From Thermodesulfovibrionia bacterium (GTDB lineage Bacteria; Nitrospirota; Thermodesulfovibrionia; UBA6902), in assembly GCA_020053105.1 (NCBI GenBank), contig JAGVNU010000028.1, forward strand, positions 41,733-105,732: a stretch of DNA of 64,000 bases, read 5' to 3'. A program made the position numbers and the translations under genes. The notes beneath the pieces are model-generated. The model worked only from the letters and a program-made list of their open reading frames with translations. It made no database searches and was not told the DNA's origin. Of the stretch, positions 1 through 7,819 are shown one piece after another; position 1 is the first letter of the stretch, and each line of letters begins with the position of its first letter.

Positions 1-85
1 GTATTGAACATCTTGAGTTATTTATAAAATATACTACGCGACAAACCAGAAACAATCCAAAACACTTCCGGCTGATCTCCCGAAT

Positions 86-649
86 CTATGCCGTCAGATT
101 ATGACATGACCGCTTAATATCCGAAAAAGTCTTCAGGGCCTCATGGGCGTGTGAAATGATCCAGAAAGAAGTCTGTTCAACCGGAACGGCATTTACATCC
201 CCGAATATAAACTCCGTTGCTCTGGAGCCGAACTGGTCCTGATAACCGGTAACATCATTCCACGAGTCATGGTATATTTTATACCTGTCCTTTAATGAAT
301 CGGGTCCGTCAATGGACTCCGCGGATTTGCCATATGCCAGGGAATACAAATTATGTATTTCATCTATCAGCGATTGATTGGACCTGGAGAATTTTTTGTC
401 CACAAGCCAGAAATTTATCGCCACTATTTCATGAAACAGTTTGTGCTTATGCAATCCACTGAACAGCGATTCTGTTTTGGAATGCTCCTCTTTTATAAAC
501 GAGAGCGCATGGTCAACACAGGTATCGAACAACAGCCTGCCGAGCTCTTTTTGCGCCCCGTCCCGGGGCAATTTCCGAATTGCCTTCAGCCTGCCGCTAT
601 GGGAATTGTCTTTGCCGTTGAAAACCTTTTTAACTAACGCAGTAATCAT
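86..649 (-). CDS. Hypothetical protein
   Basis: I do not recognise the family. The product is about 187 residues, soluble and mixed alpha-helical, with no signal peptide and no clear membrane segment. The N-terminus is basic and the middle carries several His and Trp residues. The ORF track begins at a GTG at 658. I prefer the ATG at 649 because AAAGGTG lies six bases before it. The gene follows YggT on the same strand after a very small gap and probably ends the operon that contains it. Real-gene status is supported by the uninterrupted frame, the ribosome-binding site and tight spacing. Function is unknown. Confidence 0.6.
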   Translation of the reverse strand: MITALVKKVFNGKDNSHSGRLKAIRKLPRDGAQKELGRLLFDTCVDHALSFIKEEHSKTESLFSGLHKHKLFHEIVAINFWLVDKKFSRSNQSLIDEIHNLYSLAYGKSAESIDGPDSLKDRYKIYHDSWNDVTGYQDQFGSRATEFIFGDVNAVPVEQTSFWIISHAHEALKTFSDIKRSCHNLTA

Positions 650-662
650 AAGTAACACCTTT

Positions 663-932
663 TTACCGCCAGGAAGCGGGTTTGAAAATTATAACAATTG
701 CGAGCCTTATAATGATAATTAATAAAATCGAAAGGGCAGGGACCCACCCTCCCTTTGCAAATGGGAATATCCTTTGAGTCAGCCTGAAGACCGGGTCAGT
801 CACCTTTGCAAAAGCAGTTGTCATGATGTTTTGCCTGGCGCCGATGATGAGCGTCAGGAGGACCCTTCCAAGGACCATCCACATGAGGAACGACAATGTG
901 TAGTTGACAAGCTGAAAAATATAAATGCTCAT
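663..932 (-). CDS. YggT family membrane protein
   Basis: An 89-residue integral membrane protein with one YggT-type repeat. A hydrophobic segment at about residues 4-27 and another at about 66-84 flank a conserved-looking middle containing TDPVFRLTQRIFP. YggT proteins are inner-membrane proteins found near cell-division or pyrroline-reductase genes. Their exact role is unsettled, with links to osmotic tolerance and to envelope or division functions. The length matches single-repeat family members. It lies between the acetate symporter and a hypothetical gene on the same strand. A palindromic repeat separates it from the symporter, so it may be transcribed separately. Confidence 0.85.
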   Translation of the reverse strand: MSIYIFQLVNYTLSFLMWMVLGRVLLTLIIGARQNIMTTAFAKVTDPVFRLTQRIFPFAKGGWVPALSILLIIIIRLAIVIIFKPASWR

Positions 933-950
933 AGGTTATATAATTTACTC

Positions 951-1011
951 CTCTGTGGTTACCCTTGGCAAGGGGATGTTTTGCAGGGGCGCTGCATGCA
1001 ACGCCCCTGCA
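951..1011. repeat. GTAGGGGC-family palindromic repeat, copy 1
   Basis: The core is a hairpin, TGCAGGGGCG...CGCCCCTGCA (982-1011), with a TGCATGCA centre. To its left, CTGTGGTTACCCTTGGCA (about 951-968) matches the segment CTGTGGTTGCCCTGGGCA inside proS near 53237, so this is the same family. It sits between the symporter 3' end and yggT, where the hairpin could terminate or stabilise the symporter mRNA. Confidence 0.7.
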
Positions 1012-1021
1012 TTTGAAAACT

Positions 1022-3028
1022 TTACTCCGCGTGCGTCTGTGCAGAACCTCTTGGAATTCTGACACTCTCTACGAATTCCTGCAGCTCGTGAGAAGGAGGT
1101 GCAGTCAATCTTGAGACAATGTAAATCGTGATGAACCCGAGCGGAATGCCGAACAGGCCGGACGAAATGGTCTTTACCCCGAACCAGTTCAGTCCGTAGA
1201 ACCTGCTGCCTATCATGTAAAACAGGCACATAGAGAAGCCTAACCACATGCCCGTAAGCGCGCCGGCCTTATTGGCCCGTTTGTCCCAGATGCCCATAAC
1301 AAGGGCCGGGAAGAACGACGCAGCCGCAATCGAGAACGCCCACGCCACGAGCTCGACTATGATCGTAAGCTTAAAGGTGGCGACATAGGCGGAGATAAGC
1401 GCGACTACCACAAGAAGCACCCTTGAAATCGTAAGCCTCTTCAGGATCGAGGCGTTCGGGTTGATCATCTTGTAGTAAAGATCGTGCGAAAGCGAGTTTG
1501 AGATGGTCAGAAGCAGACCGTCCGCAGTTGAAAGCGCTGCTGCAAGACCGCCTGCTGCCACAAGCCCTGAAACAACGTACGGAAGGCCCGCTATCTCAGG
1601 CGTTGCAAGCACGATTGCGTCAGCCCCGATTGTCAGCTCGTAGAACTGGAGTATGCCGTCGGCGTTCAGGTCTTTGAATGAGACCAGCCCTACCTTGGCC
1701 CAGTTCGCCATCCATGCAGGCAGCGATGCTATCGGCAGTCCTACGACATTGCTCAGCACCTCGTTTCTTGCAAAGGCGGCATATGCCGGAGCTGTGAAGT
1801 AAAGCAGGAATATGAAAAAGAGCGACCATCCGACAGAGATACGCGCCTGCTTGACCGATGGGACCGTGTAGTATCTCATGAGAATATGAGGCAGCCCCGC
1901 TGTTCCTACCATGAGGCAGAAAGTCAGGGCCAGCATATTCAGCATGTCCAGCCTCGCGAACGGTTCCAGATATGGTTTGATGGGTTTTGATTTGCCATCA
2001 GCAGCCGCTTTTGCCGCTTTCCATTTCTCTGTCGCTTCTGTTGGGTTTTTGGGAAGCGCTGCTATGGATTTCTGTATCGCTTCCCTGTCAGCCGCAGGGG
2101 CATCGACAGGAAGCGCGGCAAGCTTGTCTTCAAGCGCCTGGTTCTTTGCCGCAAGGGCCGCAGGAACATCTTTCATGTCAGCGGCGATCTTTTCCGATTC
2201 AACCTTCCATAGGCCCATGACCTCTATTTCTTTCGGGTCCGCATTTATTGCCTTTTCCTTTGCGTCTATCTTCTGCAGCACCTGCCCGTACATGACCTCC
2301 GATACAGGTATCCCTGTTGTGTTATAGGACATGACCGTCACAGGGACGAGATACGCAAGGATCAGGATGATGTACTGGGCGACCTGTGTCCAGGTGACCG
2401 CCTTCATGCCTCCCAACATCGAGCAGACCAGGATGCCTGCGAGACCGACAAAGACGCCGATCTGGAAATCAATACCAAGGAACCGGCTCATGATGATTCC
2501 CACACCCGTGACCTGTGCGATGAGGTAGGTGAATGACGCGATTATCGCCGCGATGATCCCTATTGTTCGCGCCGCGCTGCCGCCGTACCGTGCGCCGAGA
2601 AAGTCGGGGATCGTGTATTGTCCGAATTTTCTCAGATATGGGCCGAGGAACACCGCCAGGAGCACGTATCCGCCGGTCCACCCCATGACATAGGCAAGGC
2701 CGTCATACCCGAGACCGAAGATGGTCCCGGCCATTCCGATAAAGGAAGCTGCGGACATCCAGTCTGAGCCGGTCGCCATTCCGTTGAAAAGCGCGGGGAC
2801 CGATCTTCCTGCAACATAATACTCTGAGACCTTGGCAGTCCGCGATGATATGCCGATAAGTGCGTAAAGCCCTATGGTAATGCCCATGTACGTGTAACCG
2901 ATGGCTGCATTCGACATACCCATCTTCTCTCCGAAACCGAGAGCGATGACGAAGAGGATAAAGCCCCCGGTGTACATCAAGTAGATCTTGCCGAGGTTGT
3001 CCAAGAATGATGATTTTCCGTTTGCCAT
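1022..3028 (-). CDS. actP: Cation:acetate symporter (SSS family, ActP/VC_2705 type)
   Basis: A 668-residue polytopic transporter of the sodium:solute symporter (SLC5) family that probably imports acetate or other short monocarboxylates with Na+. Membrane segments cover most of the chain. YYVAGRSVPALFNGMATGSDWMS and GLVAAGGLAAALSTADGLLL-type stretches are typical of the ActP branch. Two features stand out. A hydrophilic Ala/Lys-rich segment of about 100 residues (roughly 240-350) interrupts the membrane region. A perfect EF-hand-like loop, DLNADGILQFYE, lies near residues 452-464. The DUF4212 gene starts just upstream and is its usual small partner. The block with the exonuclease and DUF294 genes is a conserved acetate-uptake neighbourhood. 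The substrate is inferred from family and context. Confidence 0.88.
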   Translation of the reverse strand: MANGKSSFLDNLGKIYLMYTGGFILFVIALGFGEKMGMSNAAIGYTYMGITIGLYALIGISSRTAKVSEYYVAGRSVPALFNGMATGSDWMSAASFIGMAGTIFGLGYDGLAYVMGWTGGYVLLAVFLGPYLRKFGQYTIPDFLGARYGGSAARTIGIIAAIIASFTYLIAQVTGVGIIMSRFLGIDFQIGVFVGLAGILVCSMLGGMKAVTWTQVAQYIILILAYLVPVTVMSYNTTGIPVSEVMYGQVLQKIDAKEKAINADPKEIEVMGLWKVESEKIAADMKDVPAALAAKNQALEDKLAALPVDAPAADREAIQKSIAALPKNPTEATEKWKAAKAAADGKSKPIKPYLEPFARLDMLNMLALTFCLMVGTAGLPHILMRYYTVPSVKQARISVGWSLFFIFLLYFTAPAYAAFARNEVLSNVVGLPIASLPAWMANWAKVGLVSFKDLNADGILQFYELTIGADAIVLATPEIAGLPYVVSGLVAAGGLAAALSTADGLLLTISNSLSHDLYYKMINPNASILKRLTISRVLLVVVALISAYVATFKLTIIVELVAWAFSIAAASFFPALVMGIWDKRANKAGALTGMWLGFSMCLFYMIGSRFYGLNWFGVKTISSGLFGIPLGFITIYIVSRLTAPPSHELQEFVESVRIPRGSAQTHAE

Positions 3029-3029
3029 T

Positions 3030-3311
3030 TTATTTCTCCTCCTCCTCTTCTACCCCGAATTCTTTGTCATACTTGTTCATTTTGAACGCGTAGTTGAATA
3101 TGAGCCACACGAACACGATGAGGGAGCCCTGAGCGGCCATGTAATAACCGAACGGGAACCCTAGGATCACTATGTTGTTGAGCTCTTTCACGAAGAAGGC
3201 GCAGACGTAAGTGACAATGAACCATATAACCATGGTAAATATTGTAAGTCTTATGTTCTTCTTCCAGTACAAATTACGAGTTTCTTTTGAAACTTCCTGA
3301 AGCTCTTTCAT
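3030..3311 (-). CDS. DUF4212 family small subunit of the acetate symporter
   Basis: A protein of about 93 residues with two hydrophobic segments (about residues 21-42 and 52-76) and an acidic tail ending in a run of Glu. DUF4212 proteins are encoded directly before ActP-type SSS transporters and are thought to act as an accessory subunit. The ORF track starts at a TTG at 3332. I choose the ATG at 3311 because AAGGAGG lies about ten bases upstream and the TTG would lie within that leader. The stop is one base from the symporter ATG, so the two are translationally coupled. Confidence 0.85.
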   Translation of the reverse strand: MKELQEVSKETRNLYWKKNIRLTIFTMVIWFIVTYVCAFFVKELNNIVILGFPFGYYMAAQGSLIVFVWLIFNYAFKMNKYDKEFGVEEEEEK

Positions 3312-3411
3312 GCCATTTAATCCTCCTTTCAAAGTTTGAATCGTGAATTTTTTCTTTTACCTCTCTATCCCCCCTGATCACCTCCTTTTCCCTGAAGTAA
3401 TAACAGCGTAT

Positions 3412-4059
3412 TCATGCCTTTCCTATTTTCAAGAGGTCCCTTATGCTTTTTACGCCGGACCCGGGCAGTGAGCTTAAAAACCGCTGGAAGAGCTGGGCGG
3501 TAATGAACGCGTCGCTCAGGGCGTTGTGCCCCTCGTTGAATGAAATGCTATACTCCCTTGCAATAGAGAACAGGTCGAGTTCGTCCCGCCTGGCAGTGTA
3601 ATGCCTGCTGAATGGTCCTTCATTGGATTTTATCCATTCGTATATTTTGCAGGTGTCCACTGCCGCGTTCTTCATATTTTTTCTGCCGGTGCGTTTCAAT
3701 TCCTTGTTGATGAAATTAATGTCAAGCGATACAAAATGCCCGACTATAACACTGTCCCCGCAAAAGGCTGACAGTTCATCCAGCACAGCGTCTATCGCTG
3801 GTTTCTGCTCAACCTCGGACGGAGTAATCCCGTGTATCAGGATGTTTTTGTGGTCCATACCGCTGGACGGATGAATGAGCTGGTAAAATGACGCGCCTAT
3901 ATCTATCCTTGCGCCTTTCATCCTGACTGCGCCGATAGAGACTATAGAGTCCTTTTTTAGATCAAGTCCCGTGAGTTCTGTATCAATCACGGTGTATTCC
4001 GCTTCCCCGATTGCCAGAGGCGCTGTGTCATCTTTTCTAGAGAAGAAGCCTGCCAGCAT
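3412..4059 (-). CDS. DEDDh-type 3'-5' exonuclease (DnaQ-like)
   Basis: A 215-residue protein of the DNA polymerase III epsilon / RNase T superfamily. The DEDDh motifs are visible: IDTELTGLD near residue 26 (Asp and Glu metal ligands), HFVSLDINFINKEL in the middle, and HNALSDAFITAQLF near the end (the His and last Asp). It lacks the polymerase-binding tail of replicative epsilon. In acetate-symporter operons of many proteobacteria such an exonuclease sits between DUF294 and DUF4212/actP, exactly as here. Its substrate is unknown, and the context suggests nucleotide or signal turnover rather than proofreading. The gap to the upstream DUF294 gene is one base, so the genes are co-transcribed. Confidence 0.85.
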   Translation of the reverse strand: MLAGFFSRKDDTAPLAIGEAEYTVIDTELTGLDLKKDSIVSIGAVRMKGARIDIGASFYQLIHPSSGMDHKNILIHGITPSEVEQKPAIDAVLDELSAFCGDSVIVGHFVSLDINFINKELKRTGRKNMKNAAVDTCKIYEWIKSNEGPFSRHYTARRDELDLFSIAREYSISFNEGHNALSDAFITAQLFQRFLSSLPGSGVKSIRDLLKIGKA

Positions 4060-4060
4060 A

Positions 4061-5968
4061 TTATTGGTTCACCATCCCCGGCCTGTATAATTCTGTGATT
4101 GCCTCCTGAATATTCAGGATGAGCTGGAAGGATTCCTTCAGGGATTTTTTCTCAAGTCCGCTGAGATTGTTCGGGTTGATGAAATTGTCCGGTTCCAGGG
4201 ACTTCCCCATCAGGGCTATCTGGTGATGGATCCTGAGGAGGCTGATGAACTCAAAAGCCTGCTCTATCTCCTCGCCGAGTTCCATGACTATCGGATGCTT
4301 GTCTTTGAGAGAGCGCAGCCTTTCAAGGGTGGAGGTCTCGGACAGGCCTCTTTCAAGTGCAAACAGCCTTGCGATATCTACTATTGGGCCGATGCCCCGG
4401 AATTTGAGATTGAACTCGTCCTTATGCACCCCGCCTTTTTCAACGATAAAGGACTTGAAGAAACCGAGCGGGGGTCGGTTGTTCATTATAGTGCCTGCCA
4501 TGCGGGCAAAGAAAACGTTCTGATTTTTCAGGGTCTTGTTAAGGTATGCTCTTAATTTATCCGCGAGCTTGATGTCTCCATGCACAGGACGGAAGTCGAA
4601 GAATATTAGTGAAAATAATAAAGAATCCGGGGTCGGGGTATTTATCCATTTTGAAAAATAGTCTTTCCAGATTTTTAAGGGCTGACGCCATTTCGGATTG
4701 CTTGCCATATAACCGGCCGGGCAATTTGGAAAGCCGCATGCGACCAGTGCCTCTTTTACAAAGTCGGAAAATCCTTTAAAATATTCCTCTGCTTTCTTCC
4801 CGTCTCCGGGGGATTTCGGGTCTTCGTAGATAATCGCATTGTCCTGATCGGTCTTGAATGTCTGCTCTTTTCTGCCTTCGCTGCCGAACACAATGAAACA
4901 GTAATCGACCGGCGGTTTCCCGAATTTTCTTTCAGCGATCTCGAGTATCTTCCTGACGAGACGGTCGTTGATCTCTGATATTATCCTTGTGATATTGCCT
5001 GCCTTTGCTCCTTCTTTAAGCAGTAGGTTGACTATCCTGTTGATCTTTTTTGAGACCGGCACAAGGTCCTCGATGTTCTGGCGGGTCTCTATGTCCCGGA
5101 CAACGGAGATGGGGGAAGTGCCCTGCAGCATCATAAGGTCGTGATTTGTCAGGATGCCTCTTAATTTCCCATCATCAATTACAAGCAGATGATGAATGTT
5201 GTAGCGGATCATTTTAAGCAGGGCCTCAAAACAGTAGTCCCTCGCCTCTGTTGTCATAAGCGGGACACTCATTATGCTGCTGATCGGCTCAGCCACATTA
5301 AGGCCCTTTGAGACGACCTTGTCGCGGAGGTCCCTGTCCGTAACGATACCGGCAGGCAGGTTGTCCTGATCTACGAGGACAAGCGAGCTTATCTTCCTCT
5401 TTGACATCACCTCTGCGGCGTCTTTTATGGAAATCTCATTGGGCGCAGTTACTGCTGTCCTGGATGCCAGTTCTCCGACCGGTGTCGTAAACAGGAGTTT
5501 GTCGCCGCCGCCGTACAACAGGCTTTTGCTGTGCATTTCACTGAAGGTCTTATCTATGTATTTATTAAGGAATGATTTGAGGAAATACTCTGAGAAGGCC
5601 GCGTTGCCATCCAGGAGCCCCTGTATGGTTTCTTTAGTTACGAGGTAGCAGATTGTGTCCTCCACGGCTTTGACATTGGCGCGGGACCTGTCTCCACGGA
5701 TTAGGGAGAGAAGGCCGAAGGTGTCACCCTCGCTCCTGTAATCAATTACAACTTCCTCGTTAACATCGGGTCTTATGAATACCTTGACCCCGCCTTTTTT
5801 TATGATCCTGAGAAAGTCACTAGGCGGCCCGTCCTGCTGTAATATAAGCGTGTCTTTCGGGTAAAACTCGACGATGACCCCGCCGGCAATATTGCCCAGC
5901 GTGGCATCATCCAGTTCCTGAAAGGGCTGGATATTACTGAGAAAGTCTTTTACCTCTTTTACAGTCAT
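4061..5968 (-). CDS. DUF294 putative nucleotidyltransferase with cNMP-binding and CBS domains (paralogue 1)
   Basis: A 635-residue multidomain signalling protein. Residues 1-135 form a cyclic-nucleotide-binding-like domain (FYPKDTLILQQDGPPSD). Residues 165-290 hold two CBS domains (GIVTDRDLRDKVV, GILTNHDLMMLQG), which usually bind adenosine nucleotides. Around 355-372, GSEGRKEQTFKTDQDNAI is the nucleotidyltransferase core of the GlnD-like DUF294 family. The C-terminal 170 residues are the helical DUF294_C domain. It presumably modifies a protein or small molecule in response to nucleotide state, with no target known. It is the first gene of the acetate operon, 60 bases below a sigma-54 promoter. 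A paralogue with the same domain order lies at 7820-9712. Confidence 0.85.
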   Translation of the reverse strand: MTVKEVKDFLSNIQPFQELDDATLGNIAGGVIVEFYPKDTLILQQDGPPSDFLRIIKKGGVKVFIRPDVNEEVVIDYRSEGDTFGLLSLIRGDRSRANVKAVEDTICYLVTKETIQGLLDGNAAFSEYFLKSFLNKYIDKTFSEMHSKSLLYGGGDKLLFTTPVGELASRTAVTAPNEISIKDAAEVMSKRKISSLVLVDQDNLPAGIVTDRDLRDKVVSKGLNVAEPISSIMSVPLMTTEARDYCFEALLKMIRYNIHHLLVIDDGKLRGILTNHDLMMLQGTSPISVVRDIETRQNIEDLVPVSKKINRIVNLLLKEGAKAGNITRIISEINDRLVRKILEIAERKFGKPPVDYCFIVFGSEGRKEQTFKTDQDNAIIYEDPKSPGDGKKAEEYFKGFSDFVKEALVACGFPNCPAGYMASNPKWRQPLKIWKDYFSKWINTPTPDSLLFSLIFFDFRPVHGDIKLADKLRAYLNKTLKNQNVFFARMAGTIMNNRPPLGFFKSFIVEKGGVHKDEFNLKFRGIGPIVDIARLFALERGLSETSTLERLRSLKDKHPIVMELGEEIEQAFEFISLLRIHHQIALMGKSLEPDNFINPNNLSGLEKKSLKESFQLILNIQEAITELYRPGMVNQ

Positions 5969-6027
5969 AAGTTGTGACTTTTTTTATATTTTTAGGGGAC
6001 AATAATTAAAATAGATGGATAGAGTAA

Positions 6028-6043
6028 AGCAAGGCACATGCCC
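6028..6043 (-). promoter_or_regulatory. Sigma-54 (-24/-12) promoter for the DUF294-exonuclease-DUF4212-actP operon
   Basis: On the minus strand the sequence reads GGGCATGTGCCTTGCT. Against the consensus TGGCACG-N4-TTGCW it keeps the GG at -24, the GC at -12 and the correct 12-base offset. Transcription would begin near 6017, about 50 bases before the DUF294 start. An intact NtrC-family activator is encoded immediately upstream (6257-7606). Confidence 0.7.
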
Positions 6044-6140
6044 ATAGGGCGGTAGTTATTTGAACTTATTGAAAATAAAGGCATAATTGTCTCGGGATGG
6101 GTTCAGGGCCAGCTTTTCCTTTCGGGGCAATATATGGTGG

Positions 6141-6262
6141 ATGTTACTTTAAGTATCGTTATAACGGAAGAATTCAAGAAAATTATTAAATATCAGGCAG
6201 TTTAGGGATGTTACTTTTTGTAATTAGGTCTTGGGAGGACGTGAAAAAATGTAACGTTACTT
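6141..6262. promoter_or_regulatory. Candidate enhancer region with repeated GTTAC motifs
   Basis: ATGTTACTTT occurs at 6141-6150, again at 6208-6217, and as the palindromic ATGTAACGTTACTT at 6249-6262, about 100-230 bases upstream of the sigma-54 promoter. That is the usual position of binding sites for NtrC-type activators. The last copy overlaps the 3' end of the regulator gene. This is inference from spacing and repetition only. Confidence 0.4.
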
Positions 6263-7606
6263 GCCCCTGATGAGGCCCCATCTCTTTCTTTTTTCCCATA
6301 GCGATTTTCTTGTTATACCAAGCATGTCTGCCAATTCATTTTCACCGCGTGTTGACTGATACCGGAGAATAAACTCCTTGGTATACCCCTCAATTGAGAG
6401 GACCTTGTCAAGTGCTTCGCAGGGAAAGTCATCAATGACCTGGAGTGTTTCCGGAAGATGTTCCGGCAATATCATGTCCCGGTCCGTTACGAGCACTGCC
6501 CTTTCAATAATGTTCTGCAGTTCACGTACATTCCCGTGCCATGAATAATTCATCAGCAGGGTCTGCGCCATGTCATCAATTGTCGCTATGTGCTTGCCAA
6601 GCTCGTTTGAATATTTATTGAGGAAATGTCTTGCGAGTACCATGATGTCTTCCTTTCGTTCTCGCAGCGGGGGGAGCTTCAGCGTTACAACATTGATTCT
6701 ATAGTAGAGGTCTTCCCTGAAGACACTGTCCTTGACTGCCTTTACAGGGTCCCTGTTTGTCGCGGTTATAAAGCGCACGTCGATCTTTCTGCTCTGAACG
6801 CCGCCAAGGGGACGGATCTCCAGATCATCAATTACGCGGAGGAGCTTTGCCTGTAAGGAAAGAGTCATGTCCGCAATTTCATCAAGGAATACTGTTCCGC
6901 TGTCGGCCTCTTCAAATAATCCCCTTTTGAAAGTTACCGCGCCGGTGAAGGCGCCTTTGGTGTACCCGAACAGTTCGGACTCAAGGAGATTTTCCGGGAT
7001 GGCGCTGCAATTTATAGGGATGAACGGTTTTTCCCGCCTTGAGCTGTTGTAGTGTATTGCCCGAGCAAACAGTTCTTTCCCGGTGCCGGTCTCGCCGAGC
7101 AGGAGGACGTTGCTCTTTGAGTCGGCGATCTTCTTGACTTCATCTATGAGGGAAGTGATGACCTTGCTCTGCCCGACTATCTTTCCGAAATCATATCTGT
7201 TTTCAATCTGCTTTTTCAGGATGAGGTTTTCAGCCTTAAGCGCCTTTTCCCTCAACGCGTTTTTGATGGTCCTTTTCAGTTCTTCATGAATGATGGGTTT
7301 AACTACATAGTCGTATGCGCCGGCCCTCAAAGCGCCCACCGCTGTTTCCAGAGAGGCATACGCGGTTATCACAATAACGGATTGCTCGGGATATTTTTCT
7401 CTTACCCTGCGCACAAGTTCTATACCGTCAATTCCCGGAAGGATGATATCTGTGATGATGAGATCGTATGTGCCGTCTTCAATGCTTTGGAGGGCGGACT
7501 CGGCGCTGTTTGCGGAATCAACGGCATACCCTTCCTGCGAAAGAACCCTTTTCAGCGACTCCCTGAGTGTCCCTTCGTCTTCAACTATGAGTATTCGTTC
7601 AGCCAT
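6257..7606 (-). CDS. Sigma-54-dependent response regulator, NtrC family (intact)
   Basis: A 449-residue activator with the full domain set. The receiver has phospho-acceptor Asp53 (YDLIITDIILPG), Thr81 and Lys103. The AAA+ domain (about 145-375) carries Walker A GETGTGKE, the sigma-54 contact loop GAFTGA at about 218-223, Walker B VFLDEI and RERKEDI near its end. The C-terminal Fis-type helix-turn-helix is within GENELADMLGITRKSLWEKR. It should activate sigma-54 promoters when phosphorylated, and the nearest is the acetate operon promoter just downstream. No kinase gene is adjacent. The SSS histidine kinase at 15965-18919 is the attractive partner, because its own neighbouring regulator is a degenerate paralogue of this protein. 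Confidence 0.92.
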   Translation of the reverse strand: MAERILIVEDEGTLRESLKRVLSQEGYAVDSANSAESALQSIEDGTYDLIITDIILPGIDGIELVRRVREKYPEQSVIVITAYASLETAVGALRAGAYDYVVKPIIHEELKRTIKNALREKALKAENLILKKQIENRYDFGKIVGQSKVITSLIDEVKKIADSKSNVLLLGETGTGKELFARAIHYNSSRREKPFIPINCSAIPENLLESELFGYTKGAFTGAVTFKRGLFEEADSGTVFLDEIADMTLSLQAKLLRVIDDLEIRPLGGVQSRKIDVRFITATNRDPVKAVKDSVFREDLYYRINVVTLKLPPLRERKEDIMVLARHFLNKYSNELGKHIATIDDMAQTLLMNYSWHGNVRELQNIIERAVLVTDRDMILPEHLPETLQVIDDFPCEALDKVLSIEGYTKEFILRYQSTRGENELADMLGITRKSLWEKRKRWGLIRGK

Positions 7607-7644
7607 TTCAACCTCTCTGCGTTAATTTGGAAAATGCATTCAAC

Positions 7645-7791
7645 ATAATGCAGATGTTGGAAAATAATTTGTTTTTCGATACCTTGAACGTAGTTTCAAT
7701 CAAGGTCAGGCTTCATATTTTAACAAAGTCACATGTACAATTTGATGAAATTTATCGAGTTAAACAAATTATTTTTCAATGTCTGCATTAT
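7645..7791. mobile_element. MITE-like element, copy B (about 147 bp)
   Basis: Imperfect inverted arms of about 35 bases bound the element: ATAATGCAGATGTTGG... at 7645-7679 and ...TCAATGTCTGCATTAT at 7755-7791. Internal blocks TTTCAATCAAGGT and ATCGAGTTAAA also occur in the reverse complement of the ftsA-ftsZ element at 49317-49463, which has the same length. It encodes no protein. It lies between DUF294 paralogue 2 and the response regulator, so it may hold or interrupt the regulator's promoter. Confidence 0.65.
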
Positions 7792-7819
7792 TCGGATCAA
7801 TTGCATTATTTTATTGCTT

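Noticed and set aside
1911-2327. 138-codon plus-strand ORF opposite actP
   Set aside because: It is the antisense of the Ala/Lys-rich segment of the symporter. It has Ser/Ala-rich shadow composition and no ribosome-binding site.
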